DNA from: Rhizobium altiplani
GTDB lineage: Bacteria > Pseudomonadota > Alphaproteobacteria > Rhizobiales > Rhizobiaceae
Direction of reading: 5' to 3'
Assembly: GCF_001542405.1 (NCBI RefSeq)
Contig: NZ_LNCD01000124.1
Coordinates: 1 to 64,000, forward strand
DNA: 64,000 nt
Below the pieces are notes generated by a model. That model saw only the letters and a program-made list of their open reading frames with translations. It did no database searches and was not told where the DNA came from. The position numbers and the translations under genes were made by a program. Positions 34,567 to 44,015 of this stretch are shown here, piece by piece; the stretch's first letter is position 1; each line of letters begins with the position of its first letter.

Positions 34567-35784
34567 ATGGAATACAGCGATATAGGGACAGTTGCGGCGT
34601 GGCTGACGGAGCAGGGGCTCAAGGGCGCGTCGGAGGCCGAACTGTTGACCGGCTTCTGCGACGCCTGCCGCGAACGTGGCTTGCCGCTCGATCGCGGCAT
34701 GGCTCTGATGGACACACTGCATCCCGTACACGAAGGCCGGGCGTTCCGTTGGGACAGCCAAGAGGAGATCGAGACCGAATTCGAGTATGGCTCCACCAGC
34801 GAAGGACCGGCATTGGAGAGCTGGCAACGTTCCGCCTTCTACTATCTGTGGGCGGGAGAGGAGAACGAGGTCAGACGGCGCATCGGTTTTGGCGATCCGG
34901 CCGACTTCGCCATGCTCGACACGATGCAGGCGCAGGGCCACACCGATTTCGTCGCGATGGTCCACCGGTTTGCCAAGGCCGGCACGATCGGCGAGATGGA
35001 TTGCTTCTTCTCTCATTTCGCGACCCGCCATCCCGAGGGATTTTCTGATCACGATCTTATCATTCTGCGGAAGCTGGTGCCGGTGTTGGCCCTTGCGATC
35101 AAGTGTATCGCGCTGGCGCGTATCGCGAGGACCATCGCGGAGGTTTATCTTGGCGATGACGCCGCGCGGCAGGTATTGGAAGGCAAAATCACCCGAGGCA
35201 AGTCGGAGCGGATCTCGGCGGCTCTCTGGTTCTCGGATCTTCTGAACTATACGAAAATATCCGACACCGCGCCGCCGGAAGAAATCCTGCCGATGCTGAA
35301 CGCCTATAGCGATGTGGTCATTTCCGCGATCCATGAGGCCGGTGGCGATGTGTTGAAGCTGATCGGCGACGGTGTCCTGGCGATCTTCAAGGCGGACGAG
35401 CCTGCCGATGCCTGTGCTGCGTCGCTGCAAGCCGAACGATTGCTGCGGCAGAAGCTGAAGGCGTTGAACGATGAGCGCGCGCTGGAAGAACGGCCGACGA
35501 CCGAGGTCTATATCGGCCTGCACATCGGTGATGTCTTCTATGGCAATATCGGCAGCCGCGAGCGACTGGACTTTACCGTCATCGGCCCCGCCGTCAACGA
35601 AGTCAGCCGGATTGCCTCGATGTGCCGATCGGTCGATCTCAACGTGCTGATGTCGTCGGAGTTTGCGGCGACGATCCCGGCGAACGAACGCGGCGCGCTG
35701 GCCTGCATCGGCCGTTACGCGCTCCGTGGCGTCAAGCGCGCGCAGGAGCTTTATACGCTCGACACGGCGCGAATCGAGATCTGA
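34567..35784 (+). CDS. soluble class III adenylate cyclase
   Basis: A 405-residue soluble protein. Residues 1-200 form a sensory-type domain typical of rhizobial cyclases (WLTEQGLKGASEAELLTGFC, MALMDTLHPVHEGRAF, MDCFFSHFATRHPEGF). The cyclase domain spans about 210-400: metal aspartates in WFSDLLNYT and LIGDGV, lysine in VLKLIGD, and Asn/Arg in GPAVNEVSRIA, so the ATP-specific set is complete and cAMP production is expected. It follows the LacI gene by 62 bases in the same direction. What the N-terminal domain senses is unknown. Confidence 0.9.
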   Translation: MEYSDIGTVAAWLTEQGLKGASEAELLTGFCDACRERGLPLDRGMALMDTLHPVHEGRAFRWDSQEEIETEFEYGSTSEGPALESWQRSAFYYLWAGEENEVRRRIGFGDPADFAMLDTMQAQGHTDFVAMVHRFAKAGTIGEMDCFFSHFATRHPEGFSDHDLIILRKLVPVLALAIKCIALARIARTIAEVYLGDDAARQVLEGKITRGKSERISAALWFSDLLNYTKISDTAPPEEILPMLNAYSDVVISAIHEAGGDVLKLIGDGVLAIFKADEPADACAASLQAERLLRQKLKALNDERALEERPTTEVYIGLHIGDVFYGNIGSRERLDFTVIGPAVNEVSRIASMCRSVDLNVLMSSEFAATIPANERGALACIGRYALRGVKRAQELYTLDTARIEI

Positions 35785-35933
35785 CGCTTTCTGTCCGTGC
35801 GCAGTCAGAAGAAATTTCACGGCGTTGTCGCCTTCTGCCGATAGAGGATTATATCGGTCGAAGAGGCGGGTTGCCTCGTAGATCGGGCGAAGCGGCGACA
35901 GCCCGCTTTCTCTCATCCAAACAGGAGGACGGC

Positions 35934-36365
35934 ATGCAGATCAATCGTACAGGTTCAGCGCAGTGGTCCGGTGGACTGAAGGACGGCAAGGGGCAGATCT
36001 CCACGCAGAGTGGCGCGCTCAAACACTATCCCTACGGTTTTTCGAGCCGTTTCGAAGGCATCCCAGGGACAAATCCGGAGGAACTGATCGGGGCGGCGCA
36101 TGCCGGCTGCTTCACGATGGCCTTGTCGCTGATCCTTGAGGAGGCGGGTCTCAAGGCGACCGATATGGAAACGACGGCAAAGGTGACGCTCGAGAGCGTA
36201 GAGAGCGGCTTTGCCATCACGGCGATCCATCTCACGCTGACCGGCACGGTTCCGAACGCCGATGAAAGGACATTCATCGAGCTCGCCAACAAGGCCAAGG
36301 CCGGATGCCCTGTCTCCAAGGCCCTTTCGGCTGTCCCGATCTCGCTCGACGTCAAGCTCGCCTGA
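35934..36365 (+). CDS. OsmC family peroxiredoxin
   Basis: A 143-residue OsmC-type protein. The two redox-active cysteines are in AHAGCFTMALS near residue 58 and KAGCPVSKAL near residue 123, with PEELIGAAHAGC the usual family sequence around the first. Members reduce organic hydroperoxides in the cytoplasm using dihydrolipoamide or thiol partners. ATG 35934 has ACAGGAGGAC directly upstream; earlier in-frame starts from 35622 run back into the cyclase gene. It follows the cyclase by 149 bases. A hairpin at 36383-36407 after the stop may help end transcription. Confidence 0.92.
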   Translation: MQINRTGSAQWSGGLKDGKGQISTQSGALKHYPYGFSSRFEGIPGTNPEELIGAAHAGCFTMALSLILEEAGLKATDMETTAKVTLESVESGFAITAIHLTLTGTVPNADERTFIELANKAKAGCPVSKALSAVPISLDVKLA

Positions 36366-36382
36366 GCCTTGAGGTGAGACCG

Positions 36383-36407
36383 AGTGCCGCACCGAGGTGT
36401 CGGCACT
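36383..36407 (+). terminator. weak hairpin after the osmC-type gene
   Basis: AGTGCCG (36383-36389) pairs with CGGCACT (36401-36407) with an inner CACC/GGTG stem. It lies 18 bases after the stop, but only TC-rich sequence follows, with no T-run, so it is a doubtful terminator. Between here and 36585 nothing else is visible. Confidence 0.35.
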
Positions 36408-36585
36408 TCGTCACCCGTCCATCTTTCCAAGCTTCGATCGACTGAATCTATTCGCCCTGCGGCCCAAGCCGTCGGGCCGATTTTCCGTGCTCGCCACGCG
36501 CGCAGATAAGCGGGAACGGCGAGAGTTGGCAGATGCCCATCCTATTTACACCAGATCGGCCGTGAGTCTCAGATGTGGCCAAACC

Positions 36586-36644
36586 TTGACAAATTACGAA
36601 TGATGTCTTACGACTGACGAAATTCAAAAATCGTCAGTCGTAAG
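36586..36644 (+). promoter_or_regulatory. promoter with overlapping 14-bp TetR-type operator
   Basis: TTGACA at 36586-36591 and TACGAC at 36609-36614 with 17 bases between make a promoter for the TetR gene. The -10 region lies inside a perfect inverted repeat: CTTACGACTGACGA at 36607-36620 and its reverse complement at 36631-36644, with a 10-base A-rich spacer. Such a repeat directly before a TetR gene is the expected self-operator, and its position would block the polymerase. Confidence 0.75.
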
Positions 36645-36657
36645 TGAGTGCGCAAAA

Positions 36658-37269
36658 TTGATTAACGATGCTGCGGAAAACACGATCGAAATAACCCGCC
36701 AGGAGAATGTGACCCGCATTCTCGACGCTGCTGAGCGGCTTTTCCGCCATTACGGGTATTCGAAGACGACGGTGGCAGACATCGCTCGTGATCTCGGCAT
36801 GTCGCCGGCCAACGTCTATCGCTTCTTCGCCTCGAAGGTGGAGATCCACCAGGCGATCTGTGGCCGTATGCTGGTTCACAGCTACCAGATGGCGTACGAC
36901 GTCTGCCACCTGCCGATCAGCGCTTCCGACCGGCTGCGACGTTTTGTGCAGGGCCAGTATCAGATTACGGTCGACACCATGCTCGATCAGGAAAAAGTGC
37001 ATGAGATGGTCATCGTCGCCATCGAGCGCGACTGGCACGTCATCGAAAGGCATATCGACAGTATTCATGAATTGCTCGCCGATGTGATCCGTGAGGGGAT
37101 CGCTGCCGGCGAGTTTGCCGAGCAGGACGCGGATGTCGCGTCCCGCTGCTTCGGGGCTGCAACAATCAGCCTCTGTCATCCGCAGATGGTGGCGCAATGT
37201 CTTGCCAAGACCAACCGCGCCACCGTCGACGAACTGGTCGAGTTCTCGATCAGGGCGCTAAAGAAATAA
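36658..37269 (+). CDS. TetR family transcriptional regulator
   Basis: A 203-residue TetR-type regulator. The N-terminal helix-turn-helix spans about 17-60 (ILDAAERLFRHYGYSKTTV, IARDLGMSPANVYRFFASK), the rest is a helical ligand domain (TetR_C type). The start TTG 36658 is uncertain, as no strong ribosome site is seen; translation near the 5' end of the message is possible. It lies 52 bases before an RND efflux adaptor gene and should repress the pump, itself included, through the inverted repeat upstream. The inducer is unknown. Confidence 0.87.
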   Translation: MINDAAENTIEITRQENVTRILDAAERLFRHYGYSKTTVADIARDLGMSPANVYRFFASKVEIHQAICGRMLVHSYQMAYDVCHLPISASDRLRRFVQGQYQITVDTMLDQEKVHEMVIVAIERDWHVIERHIDSIHELLADVIREGIAAGEFAEQDADVASRCFGAATISLCHPQMVAQCLAKTNRATVDELVEFSIRALKK

Positions 37270-37321
37270 TTCGCGGCAAGGGCCGCAAATCAACCGATAG
37301 CCGATATCAGGAGTGCGAAAG

Positions 37322-38458
37322 ATGATTTCGCTGAAGAGAGTTCAGTTGCCGTCCGTAGTCAGTCTCGCGCTCCTCGGCGCCGTTGCACTTGCCGTATCCG
37401 GATGCAGCGACGAGAAGAAAGCCGAGAGGAAAGAGGTCGTCCGGCCGGTAAAGGTCGTGGAGATTGCCGAGGCCGGCGATACCCGCGCGCTGGACTATTC
37501 CGGTGCAGTGAAGGCTCGTGTCGAGATGAACCTCGGCTTCCGGGTCGCCGGCAAGATCACCGACCGCCGTGTCAACATCGGCGATCGCGTCAAGCCGGGC
37601 GATCTGCTCGCCCAAATCGACCCGACGGACTATCAATTGGCGGTCAAGACCGCCGAGGCGAACCTCGCCGCCGCCGAAAAGGGCGTGGCAACCGCTGATC
37701 TCGCCAACAAACGCGCGCAGCAACTGTTCGACAAGAGTGTCACGGCGAAATCGCAGATGGAGCAGGCAGCCCTTAGCTATGATCAGGCCGTCTCGACGCG
37801 CGATGCCGCGGCGTCGTCGGTCGACCAGGCTAGGAACCAGGTCGCCTATACCGAGTTGAAGGCCGACCGTAGTGGCATCGTTACCTCGATCAGCGCCGAC
37901 ACAGGCGCGGTCGTCGCGGCTGGCACGCCTGTCGCGACCGTCGCGCTTGATGGCGAGAAGGAAGTGCAGATCGCCGTTCCGGAGAACGACATCGCGCAGT
38001 TCAAACCCGGCAAGACCGTCAAGGCCAGTTTCTGGTCGGACAACAAGCTCGTGCTCGATGGCAAGGTGCGTGAGGTTTCCGGCAGTGCCGATGCGCAGTC
38101 GCGCACCTTCTCGGTCCGCGTCAGCCTTCCGAACGACGATCGCGTTCTGCTCGGCATGACGGCGACGATCGAGGCCGCCGTTGGCAATGCCGAGACCAAC
38201 GTCGCCATTCCGCTCAGCGCGCTCGCCGAGAAGGATGGCAAGAAGATCGTCTGGATCGTCGATCGCAATGCATCGACCGTCCATGCCCGCGAAATCAAGG
38301 TTGCGGACTTCACCGGCGCTGGCGTCCACGTCGCCGACGGCCTGAAAACCGGCGACCTCGTCGTCGCGGCCGGCACGCAGTTCATGGCCGAGAACCTGAA
38401 GGTCAAGCTGCCCGAACAGCAGTCGGCGCAGGCCGAAACCGGCGACGTCATCCGTTAA
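37322..38458 (+). CDS. RND efflux pump periplasmic adaptor (MFP)
   Basis: A 378-residue lipoprotein-type adaptor: a signal with lipobox VSGC near residue 25, the lipoyl half-motifs (GFRVAGKITDRRVNIGDRVKPGD and TELKADRSGIVTSISADTGAVV), the coiled-coil hairpin between them at about 95-165 and a beta-barrel/membrane-proximal part after 200. It should link the inner-membrane pump to an outer-membrane channel, which is not encoded nearby. ATG 37322 has AGGAG at 37309-37313. The pump gene follows after 20 bases, so the two are one operon with the TetR gene before them. Confidence 0.93.
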   Translation: MISLKRVQLPSVVSLALLGAVALAVSGCSDEKKAERKEVVRPVKVVEIAEAGDTRALDYSGAVKARVEMNLGFRVAGKITDRRVNIGDRVKPGDLLAQIDPTDYQLAVKTAEANLAAAEKGVATADLANKRAQQLFDKSVTAKSQMEQAALSYDQAVSTRDAAASSVDQARNQVAYTELKADRSGIVTSISADTGAVVAAGTPVATVALDGEKEVQIAVPENDIAQFKPGKTVKASFWSDNKLVLDGKVREVSGSADAQSRTFSVRVSLPNDDRVLLGMTATIEAAVGNAETNVAIPLSALAEKDGKKIVWIVDRNASTVHAREIKVADFTGAGVHVADGLKTGDLVVAAGTQFMAENLKVKLPEQQSAQAETGDVIR

Positions 38459-38478
38459 GGCCTGGTCAGGAGAGGATT

Positions 38479-41400
38479 ATGACCATGGACAACTCCAACG
38501 CCGAAAAGCGCCCCTTCAACCTGTCACGCTGGGCGATCGGCCATCCGAGCATTGCACGCTTCCTGTTCGGCCTGATCCTGATCACCGGCGTCCTTGGCTT
38601 GATGCGCATGGGCCAGAAGGAAGACCCGGACTTCACCTTCCGCGTCATGGTCGTGCAGGCCATCTGGCCGGGCGCCTCCATCCAAGAGATGGAAGACCAG
38701 GTCGTCAACAAGATCGAGCGCAAGCTCCAGGAAACGCCGCATATCGATTGGGTGAAATCCTACACGCGGGCCGGCAGCGCCATCATCACCCTGCAGGTGA
38801 AGGGCGATACCAACAGCCAGCAGGTCGCTGACGCCTTCTACCAGGTCCGCAAGAAGGTCGGCGACATTTCCAGCGAGTTGCCCGAAGGGCTGCTTGGACC
38901 CTATTTCAACGATGAGTTCGGCGATACCTACATCACGCTGCATTCGATCAGCGGCGACGGTTACAGCTATCCGGAGCTGAAGAAATTCGCCATCCAGGCG
39001 CGTGACATGCTTCTGACGACGCCGGGCGTTGAGAAGGCTGTCATCATCGGCGATCAGCCAGAGAAGATCTACATCGACGTATCCTCGAAGGCTCTGGCCG
39101 AACGCGGACTGACCGTGCTCGACCTGCAGAACGCGATCAAGGGACAGAACAGCGTCGATCCGGCCGGCTCCGTCGACACCGGCACACGTTCGGTGCGGAT
39201 TTCCGTCGAAGGCGACGTAACGAAGGCCGAGGACATCCGCGAACTGCGGCTAAGGGCCGGCAATCAGGTCACGCGTCTTGGCGATATAGCTACCGTCTAT
39301 TCGGGCCTCGAGGATCCCTATCAGCGCAAGTATCGCTTCAACGGGCATGAAAGCGTCCAGGTCGGCGTCGTCATGGCCAAGGGCTTCAAGGTCACCGATG
39401 TCGGTAAGGATGTCGAATCGACCTACGAGCGGTTCGCGGGATCACTGCCCTACGGTGTCGCCGTCGACCAGATCTCCAACCAGCCCGACGTCGTCACCGA
39501 TGCGATTAGCGAGTTCATGCATGCGCTTGGCGAGGCCCTGATCATCGTGCTGATCGTCTCCTTCCTGTCGATCGGCTGGCGCTCGGGTCTCGTTATCGCC
39601 ATCGCCATCCCGCTCGTGCTGGCAGCGACCTTCGCCATTATGTACGAGTTCGGCATCGATCTGCAGCGCATTTCGCTCGGCGCACTCATCATCGCGCTCG
39701 GCCTACTCGTGGACGATGCCATGATCGTCGTCGAGCTGATGGAGCGAAAGCTAGAGGAAGGCCTTGTAAAGATCGAAGCAGCCAGTTTTGCCTACTCCTC
39801 GACCGCCTTCCCGATGCTGACCGGCACGCTGATTACCACCGCGGGCTTCATCCCGGTCGGCTTTGCGGCGTCGACCGCCGGCGAATATGTGCGTACGCTG
39901 TTCTATGTGGTCGGCATTGCGCTGGTTGTCTCATGGTTCGTGGCGGTCTATTTCACGCCATGGCTCGGCTACATGATCCTGAAGCAGCGCCACCATGCGG
40001 GCGAGCATCACGATGCCTTCGACACGCGGTTTTATCATCGCCTGAGAGCGACGGTCAGCTGGGCCGTGCGCCATCGCATTATCGTCATTGCCATGACGCT
40101 GGTGACCTTTGCGACCAGCCTTTGGGCGTTCCAGTTCATCCCGCAGAACTTCTTCCCGCAATCTTCGCGCCCGGAAATCCTTGTTGATCTCTGGCTGCCA
40201 GAGGGCACCAGCATCAAGGAAGTCGAGACGCAGGCAAAAGCGCTCGAAGCCAAGATCATGGATGACAAGGACAAGAAGTTCGTCGCCACCTACATCGGCG
40301 AGGGCGCCCCGCGCTTCTTCCTGCCGCTCGACCAGCAGCTCCGCAATCCGAACTTCGCGCAGCTTCTCGTCATGGCAAACGACGAGCCGGCGCGCGAGCG
40401 GTTGATCGTCAAGCTGCGGACCATCCTTGCGGAAGACTTCCCTGATATCAGAGGCAAGGTCGATCGTCTGTTCCTTGGCCCGCCGACGGGCTGGCCGGTG
40501 CAGATGCGCATCATGGGACCGGATCGTCAGGAAGTCCGCAGAATCGCCGACGAGGTGAAGGCGAAGTTTGAAGCCAATCCGCAACTCGGTGCGATCCACG
40601 ACGACTGGCTGGAGCCGGTGCCGGCGATGAAGCTGGTGATCGATCAGGACCGTGCCCGTGCGCTTGGCATTACGTCGCAGCGTGTTCGCCAGATGCTGCA
40701 AACGGCTGTCTCCGGCGCCCCGCTCGATGATTTCCGTGACGGCGAGGAGACGGTGTCGATCGTCGCCCGTGAGCCGGAAACCAATCGCTCGCTGTTGTCG
40801 GCCGTCAACTCGGTCTACGTGCCAACGGACTTCGGCGGCTTCGTCCCAGTCTCCCAGGTTGCCAAGGTGGTGCCCGTTCTGGAGCAGGGGATCGAATGGC
40901 GGCGCAACCGTCTGCCGACGATCAGCGTTCGTGCAACATTGCCGGATGGCGTCCAGTCGAACGACGTAGTCATGAAGATGTATGCCGACATGCAGCCGCT
41001 ACGTGACAGCCTGCCGGCCGGTTACAAGATCGAGATCCAGGGTGGCGCGGAAGATTCCGCCGAAAGCCAGGCCTCGATCGCGGCCAAGGCACCGATCATG
41101 CTCGTCGTCATCGTCCTCTTGCTGATGGCGCAGTTGCAGCACTTCGGCAAGGCGATGCTGGTGCTGGCGACCGGTCCGCTCGGGATCATCGGTGCGGCTG
41201 CGGCCCTGCTGATATCGGGCGCTCCGTTCGGCTTTGTCGCCATCCTCGGCGTCATCGCGCTGCTCGGCATCATCATCCGCAACTCGATTATCCTCGTCGA
41301 CCAGATCGACCAGGACATCAAGGCGGGGATGAACAGGCAGGAAGCGATCGTCGGTGCTGCCGTGCGGCGTTTCCGCCCGATCATGCTGACGGCGCTGACG

Positions 41401-41634
41401 GCTGTCCTGGCGCTGATCCCGATCTCGCGCGGCGTTTTCTGGGGTCCGCTCGCCTATGCGATGATGGGCGGCATCCTTGTCGCGACGGTGCTGACAATCC
41501 TGGTGCTGCCCGCCGCTTACGCCCTCTTCTTCGGCAAGGAGCCGAAAGCAGCTGCGGCCAAGGACGGTGTCGCAAACGGCAACGCACCTGAAGAGGCGGA
41601 GGAAATGCACCCGCCGGCCCTGGCAGCCGAATGA
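38479..41634 (+). CDS. RND efflux transporter permease
   Basis: A 1051-residue RND protein with the usual 12 helices and two large periplasmic loops. The proton-relay aspartates are Asp412 and Asp413 (LGLLVDDAMIVVELMERK), and the fourth-helix region LGALIIALG and the FGFVAILGVIALLGIIIRNSIILVD segment are standard. A second family motif (GQKEDPDFTFRVMVV) near the N-terminus fits the HAE/AcrB-like, non-metal type. Substrates may include lipophilic drugs, dyes or plant compounds. The AGGAGAGGATT before the ATG and the 20-base gap show coupling to the adaptor. A strong terminator follows at 41646. Confidence 0.95.
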   Translation: MTMDNSNAEKRPFNLSRWAIGHPSIARFLFGLILITGVLGLMRMGQKEDPDFTFRVMVVQAIWPGASIQEMEDQVVNKIERKLQETPHIDWVKSYTRAGSAIITLQVKGDTNSQQVADAFYQVRKKVGDISSELPEGLLGPYFNDEFGDTYITLHSISGDGYSYPELKKFAIQARDMLLTTPGVEKAVIIGDQPEKIYIDVSSKALAERGLTVLDLQNAIKGQNSVDPAGSVDTGTRSVRISVEGDVTKAEDIRELRLRAGNQVTRLGDIATVYSGLEDPYQRKYRFNGHESVQVGVVMAKGFKVTDVGKDVESTYERFAGSLPYGVAVDQISNQPDVVTDAISEFMHALGEALIIVLIVSFLSIGWRSGLVIAIAIPLVLAATFAIMYEFGIDLQRISLGALIIALGLLVDDAMIVVELMERKLEEGLVKIEAASFAYSSTAFPMLTGTLITTAGFIPVGFAASTAGEYVRTLFYVVGIALVVSWFVAVYFTPWLGYMILKQRHHAGEHHDAFDTRFYHRLRATVSWAVRHRIIVIAMTLVTFATSLWAFQFIPQNFFPQSSRPEILVDLWLPEGTSIKEVETQAKALEAKIMDDKDKKFVATYIGEGAPRFFLPLDQQLRNPNFAQLLVMANDEPARERLIVKLRTILAEDFPDIRGKVDRLFLGPPTGWPVQMRIMGPDRQEVRRIADEVKAKFEANPQLGAIHDDWLEPVPAMKLVIDQDRARALGITSQRVRQMLQTAVSGAPLDDFRDGEETVSIVAREPETNRSLLSAVNSVYVPTDFGGFVPVSQVAKVVPVLEQGIEWRRNRLPTISVRATLPDGVQSNDVVMKMYADMQPLRDSLPAGYKIEIQGGAEDSAESQASIAAKAPIMLVVIVLLLMAQLQHFGKAMLVLATGPLGIIGAAAALLISGAPFGFVAILGVIALLGIIIRNSIILVDQIDQDIKAGMNRQEAIVGAAVRRFRPIMLTALTAVLALIPISRGVFWGPLAYAMMGGILVATVLTILVLPAAYALFFGKEPKAAAAKDGVANGNAPEEAEEMHPPALAAE

Positions 41635-41645
41635 CGGGAAAGACG

Positions 41646-41672
41646 ATGGCGCGGTGAGAACCGCGCCATTTT
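41646..41672 (+). terminator. rho-independent terminator after the RND operon
   Basis: ATGGCGCGGT (41646-41655) pairs with ACCGCGCCAT (41660-41669) around GAGA and is followed by TTT. It lies 11 bases after the pump stop and seven bases before the stop of the convergent ROK kinase gene, so it may serve both. Confidence 0.8.
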
Positions 41673-41678
41673 CGTTAG

Positions 41679-42602
41679 TCAGACCGTGGTTTCCGCGGCT
41701 TCCGCTTTCAAGCCGAGCAGTGCGGCGCCGATCAGGCCCGGCTCGACGCGGCATTCGCTGCGGACCACGAGCGGGCGATCGAATTTGCGCAGGATGCGCT
41801 GGCGGACAGCCTTGTCCAGCTCCGCAAGCAGCTCTTCGACATTCGAAAGACCGCCGCCGACGGGCACGATGGTGGCACCCGTGATATTCACCGTCAGGGC
41901 GAGTGGCGAGGCGACGAGGTCGACGAAGACATCGATGGTGCGAGCCGCCTTGGCCTCAGCCTTCAGCCAATCATCGATGATCTCCTGGCTGGACAGGTCG
42001 ATTTCATGCAGCGTTTTGTGCAGCCGCTCGAGGCCGCGGGCGCCGCCGACCGTATCGACGCAGCCCGTCTGGCCGCAGCCGCAGGGAAAGGCCGGAATGG
42101 CAACCGGCGGATTGCCGGCATGAGATGCTAGCGCCGGGCCATGACCCCATTCGCCAGCAAAGCCGCCCGCGGCATTGATCAGCCGGCCATCTGCGACGAC
42201 GCCACCGCCGACGCCGGTTCCGAGAATGGCGCCCAGAACGATGCGGTGGCCGCGCCCGGCGCCGAGATCGGCTTCCGCCATGGCGAAACAATCCGCGTCA
42301 TTTGCAATCAGGACGGGCAGGCCAAGTTCCGCCTCGAGATCAGCGGCGAGATTGCGGCCGTGGATACAGGGAATATTGGCGCAGGTCAGCCGCTGCGTAT
42401 CCGGATCGACGACGCCGGCGATCGAGAAGGCCAGGCGTGTCGGTTGCTCGCCGGTTTCCGCGATGATGGCACGCAGCGTGTCAACGAATGCGGCAAAATC
42501 GTCCTTGGGGGTGGGACGCCGGCCGAGCGGCGTGATGTCGGCTTCGGAGTGCGCCACTCCGCCCTTGATGGCGGAGCCGCCGATGTCGAAAGAGATGATC
42601 AT
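41679..42602 (-). CDS. ROK family sugar kinase
   Basis: A 307-residue ROK kinase: N-terminal phosphate motif SFDIGGSAIKGGV, catalytic aspartate in IANDADCFA, the ROK signature GTGVGGGVVADGRLI, the EWGHG segment and a zinc-binding pattern CGCGQTGCVDTVGG. These fit N-acetylglucosamine, N-acetylmannosamine or glucose kinases. The residue pattern around GEWGHG resembles NagK more than fructokinase, but the sugar is not proved. ATG 42602 is chosen since it begins the conserved MIISFDIGG; an in-frame start at 42662 has no family support. It lies after the two-component system in the same direction. Confidence 0.88.
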   Translation of the reverse strand: MIISFDIGGSAIKGGVAHSEADITPLGRRPTPKDDFAAFVDTLRAIIAETGEQPTRLAFSIAGVVDPDTQRLTCANIPCIHGRNLAADLEAELGLPVLIANDADCFAMAEADLGAGRGHRIVLGAILGTGVGGGVVADGRLINAAGGFAGEWGHGPALASHAGNPPVAIPAFPCGCGQTGCVDTVGGARGLERLHKTLHEIDLSSQEIIDDWLKAEAKAARTIDVFVDLVASPLALTVNITGATIVPVGGGLSNVEELLAELDKAVRQRILRKFDRPLVVRSECRVEPGLIGAALLGLKAEAAETTV

Positions 42603-42674
42603 TCGGGTTCTGCTGGTTGGATGGCCTCTGCGTCTGCTCGCACCCTTCCGCGGGTTTTGCAAGCCAAATCCGGG

Positions 42675-44015
42675 TCAGGCAGGCAGGGTCATCTTGGCTT
42701 CGAAGCCGGCTTTCTCGCCAGCTGGTGGGGAGCGCAATTCCAATGTACCGCCCATCTGGGAGACGATACGGTCGGCGATGGCGAGCCCGAGGCCCGAACC
42801 GGATGCTGTCGTCTTGCCGCGGCGGAAGCGCTTCTTCAGGCCCGCCATCTCGGCCTCGCGGATCGGTGGCCCGCCGTTGACGACACGGATGATGCCGCCA
42901 CTTTCGAGACTGACATTGACCGGCAGGTCGGGATCGCCATGGATCAGGGCATTCTCGATCAGGTTTCGCGTGACGATGCCGAAGGCATCCATGTCGGCGT
43001 TGCGGACGAGCTTTGCATCGGGCGCAGCAGAATACTTGAGCCTGCCGTTCGTACGGCTGTCGCGCTGGAAGTCGGTGACGACCATGTCGAGGACAGGGCG
43101 CAGGTCGATCGGGCTCGAGCTCCCGCCGATACCCGCCTCGGCGCGTGACAGTTGCAGAAGCTTTTCCGCCAACCGGCTGAGATTGACCAATGAGGCTTCG
43201 ACCTGCTGTACGCGATCCTGCGTTGGGCCGCGTGGCAATTCTTCCGCAAGCCGTTGGGTCTGTGCCAGCGCACCGGCAATCGGCGTTCTCAGCTCATGCG
43301 CACTGTTGGCGGTGAATTCACGCTCCGCTTCGAGGGCCGCTCGCAGGCGCCCGAGGAGGAGGTTGACCGATCGAGCGATCGGCCTAAGCTCGACCGGCAG
43401 GTTCTGGCCATCGACCTCAACCATGTTGCCGCTGTCCTTCGTCCCGATGTCTCGCCGGAGCGCCTCAATCGGCCGCAGCGCCCGCCCGACGACGAACCAG
43501 ATCGCAAAGATGCTGGCGGGAATCAGTGCTGCCAGGGGGATAAGCAGCGTCACGGCGCTTTCGCGCGCGGCTTCGTTCCGGTTCTTGAACCGGTCGGCCA
43601 CCTGCAGGAACAGCGAGCCGTCGGCCGCCATTTCGGTGTAGATCCGGGCCGTTGGTGTATCGTGAAAGCCGGTGCTCAGCGGCGCGTCGAACGGCTCGGC
43701 TGGAGCGTCATTCGAATGCAACACGACCTTGCCGCTGGCGTCGCGCACTTGATAGGTCAAATACTCGCGTCTGGCGGCAGCGTCGAACATCGCCATGTTG
43801 CGTGGATCACGATCTGTGCCCTCGTTCAGCTCGGCTAGGATAAACGCCAGCAGGCGCTCGGTCGTCTCCTGCTGGGCAGCGTCGAAAATTTCATCGAATT
43901 CATGCTGCATCACGCGGAAACTCAGGCCGATCGCTGCAAGCCAGGAGACAACCAATACGGTCGTCAGGGCAAGGATCAACGGGCCGGTGATGCTGCGTTC
44001 ACGTTTCATTTTCAT
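42675..44015 (-). CDS. sensor histidine kinase
   Basis: A 446-residue membrane kinase. Two N-terminal helices (about 9-32 and 155-178) flank a periplasmic sensor of some 120 residues, followed by a HAMP-like region, the H-box ANSAHELRTPIAGAL with its histidine, the N-box RNLIENALIHGD and the G2 motif GSGLGLAIADRI. The G1 motif is unusual (VVNGGPPI in place of D.GPGI). It resembles TctE/QseC-type kinases. The start ATG 44015 overlaps the stop of the response regulator gene by four bases, so the two are coupled. The periplasmic ligand is unknown. Confidence 0.92.
   Translation of the reverse strand: MKMKRERSITGPLILALTTVLVVSWLAAIGLSFRVMQHEFDEIFDAAQQETTERLLAFILAELNEGTDRDPRNMAMFDAAARREYLTYQVRDASGKVVLHSNDAPAEPFDAPLSTGFHDTPTARIYTEMAADGSLFLQVADRFKNRNEAARESAVTLLIPLAALIPASIFAIWFVVGRALRPIEALRRDIGTKDSGNMVEVDGQNLPVELRPIARSVNLLLGRLRAALEAEREFTANSAHELRTPIAGALAQTQRLAEELPRGPTQDRVQQVEASLVNLSRLAEKLLQLSRAEAGIGGSSSPIDLRPVLDMVVTDFQRDSRTNGRLKYSAAPDAKLVRNADMDAFGIVTRNLIENALIHGDPDLPVNVSLESGGIIRVVNGGPPIREAEMAGLKKRFRRGKTTASGSGLGLAIADRIVSQMGGTLELRSPPAGEKAGFEAKMTLPA

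Noticed and set aside
34519..35916. 465-residue open frame on the minus strand
   Set aside because: It is opposite a soluble adenylate cyclase with all catalytic residues.
36383..36407. strong terminator after the osmC-type gene
   Set aside because: The stem is good but there is no T-run, so it is listed only as a weak candidate.
42175..43641. 488-residue open frame on the plus strand
   Set aside because: It is antisense to the ROK kinase and histidine kinase and has low-complexity Arg/Ser/Pro content.
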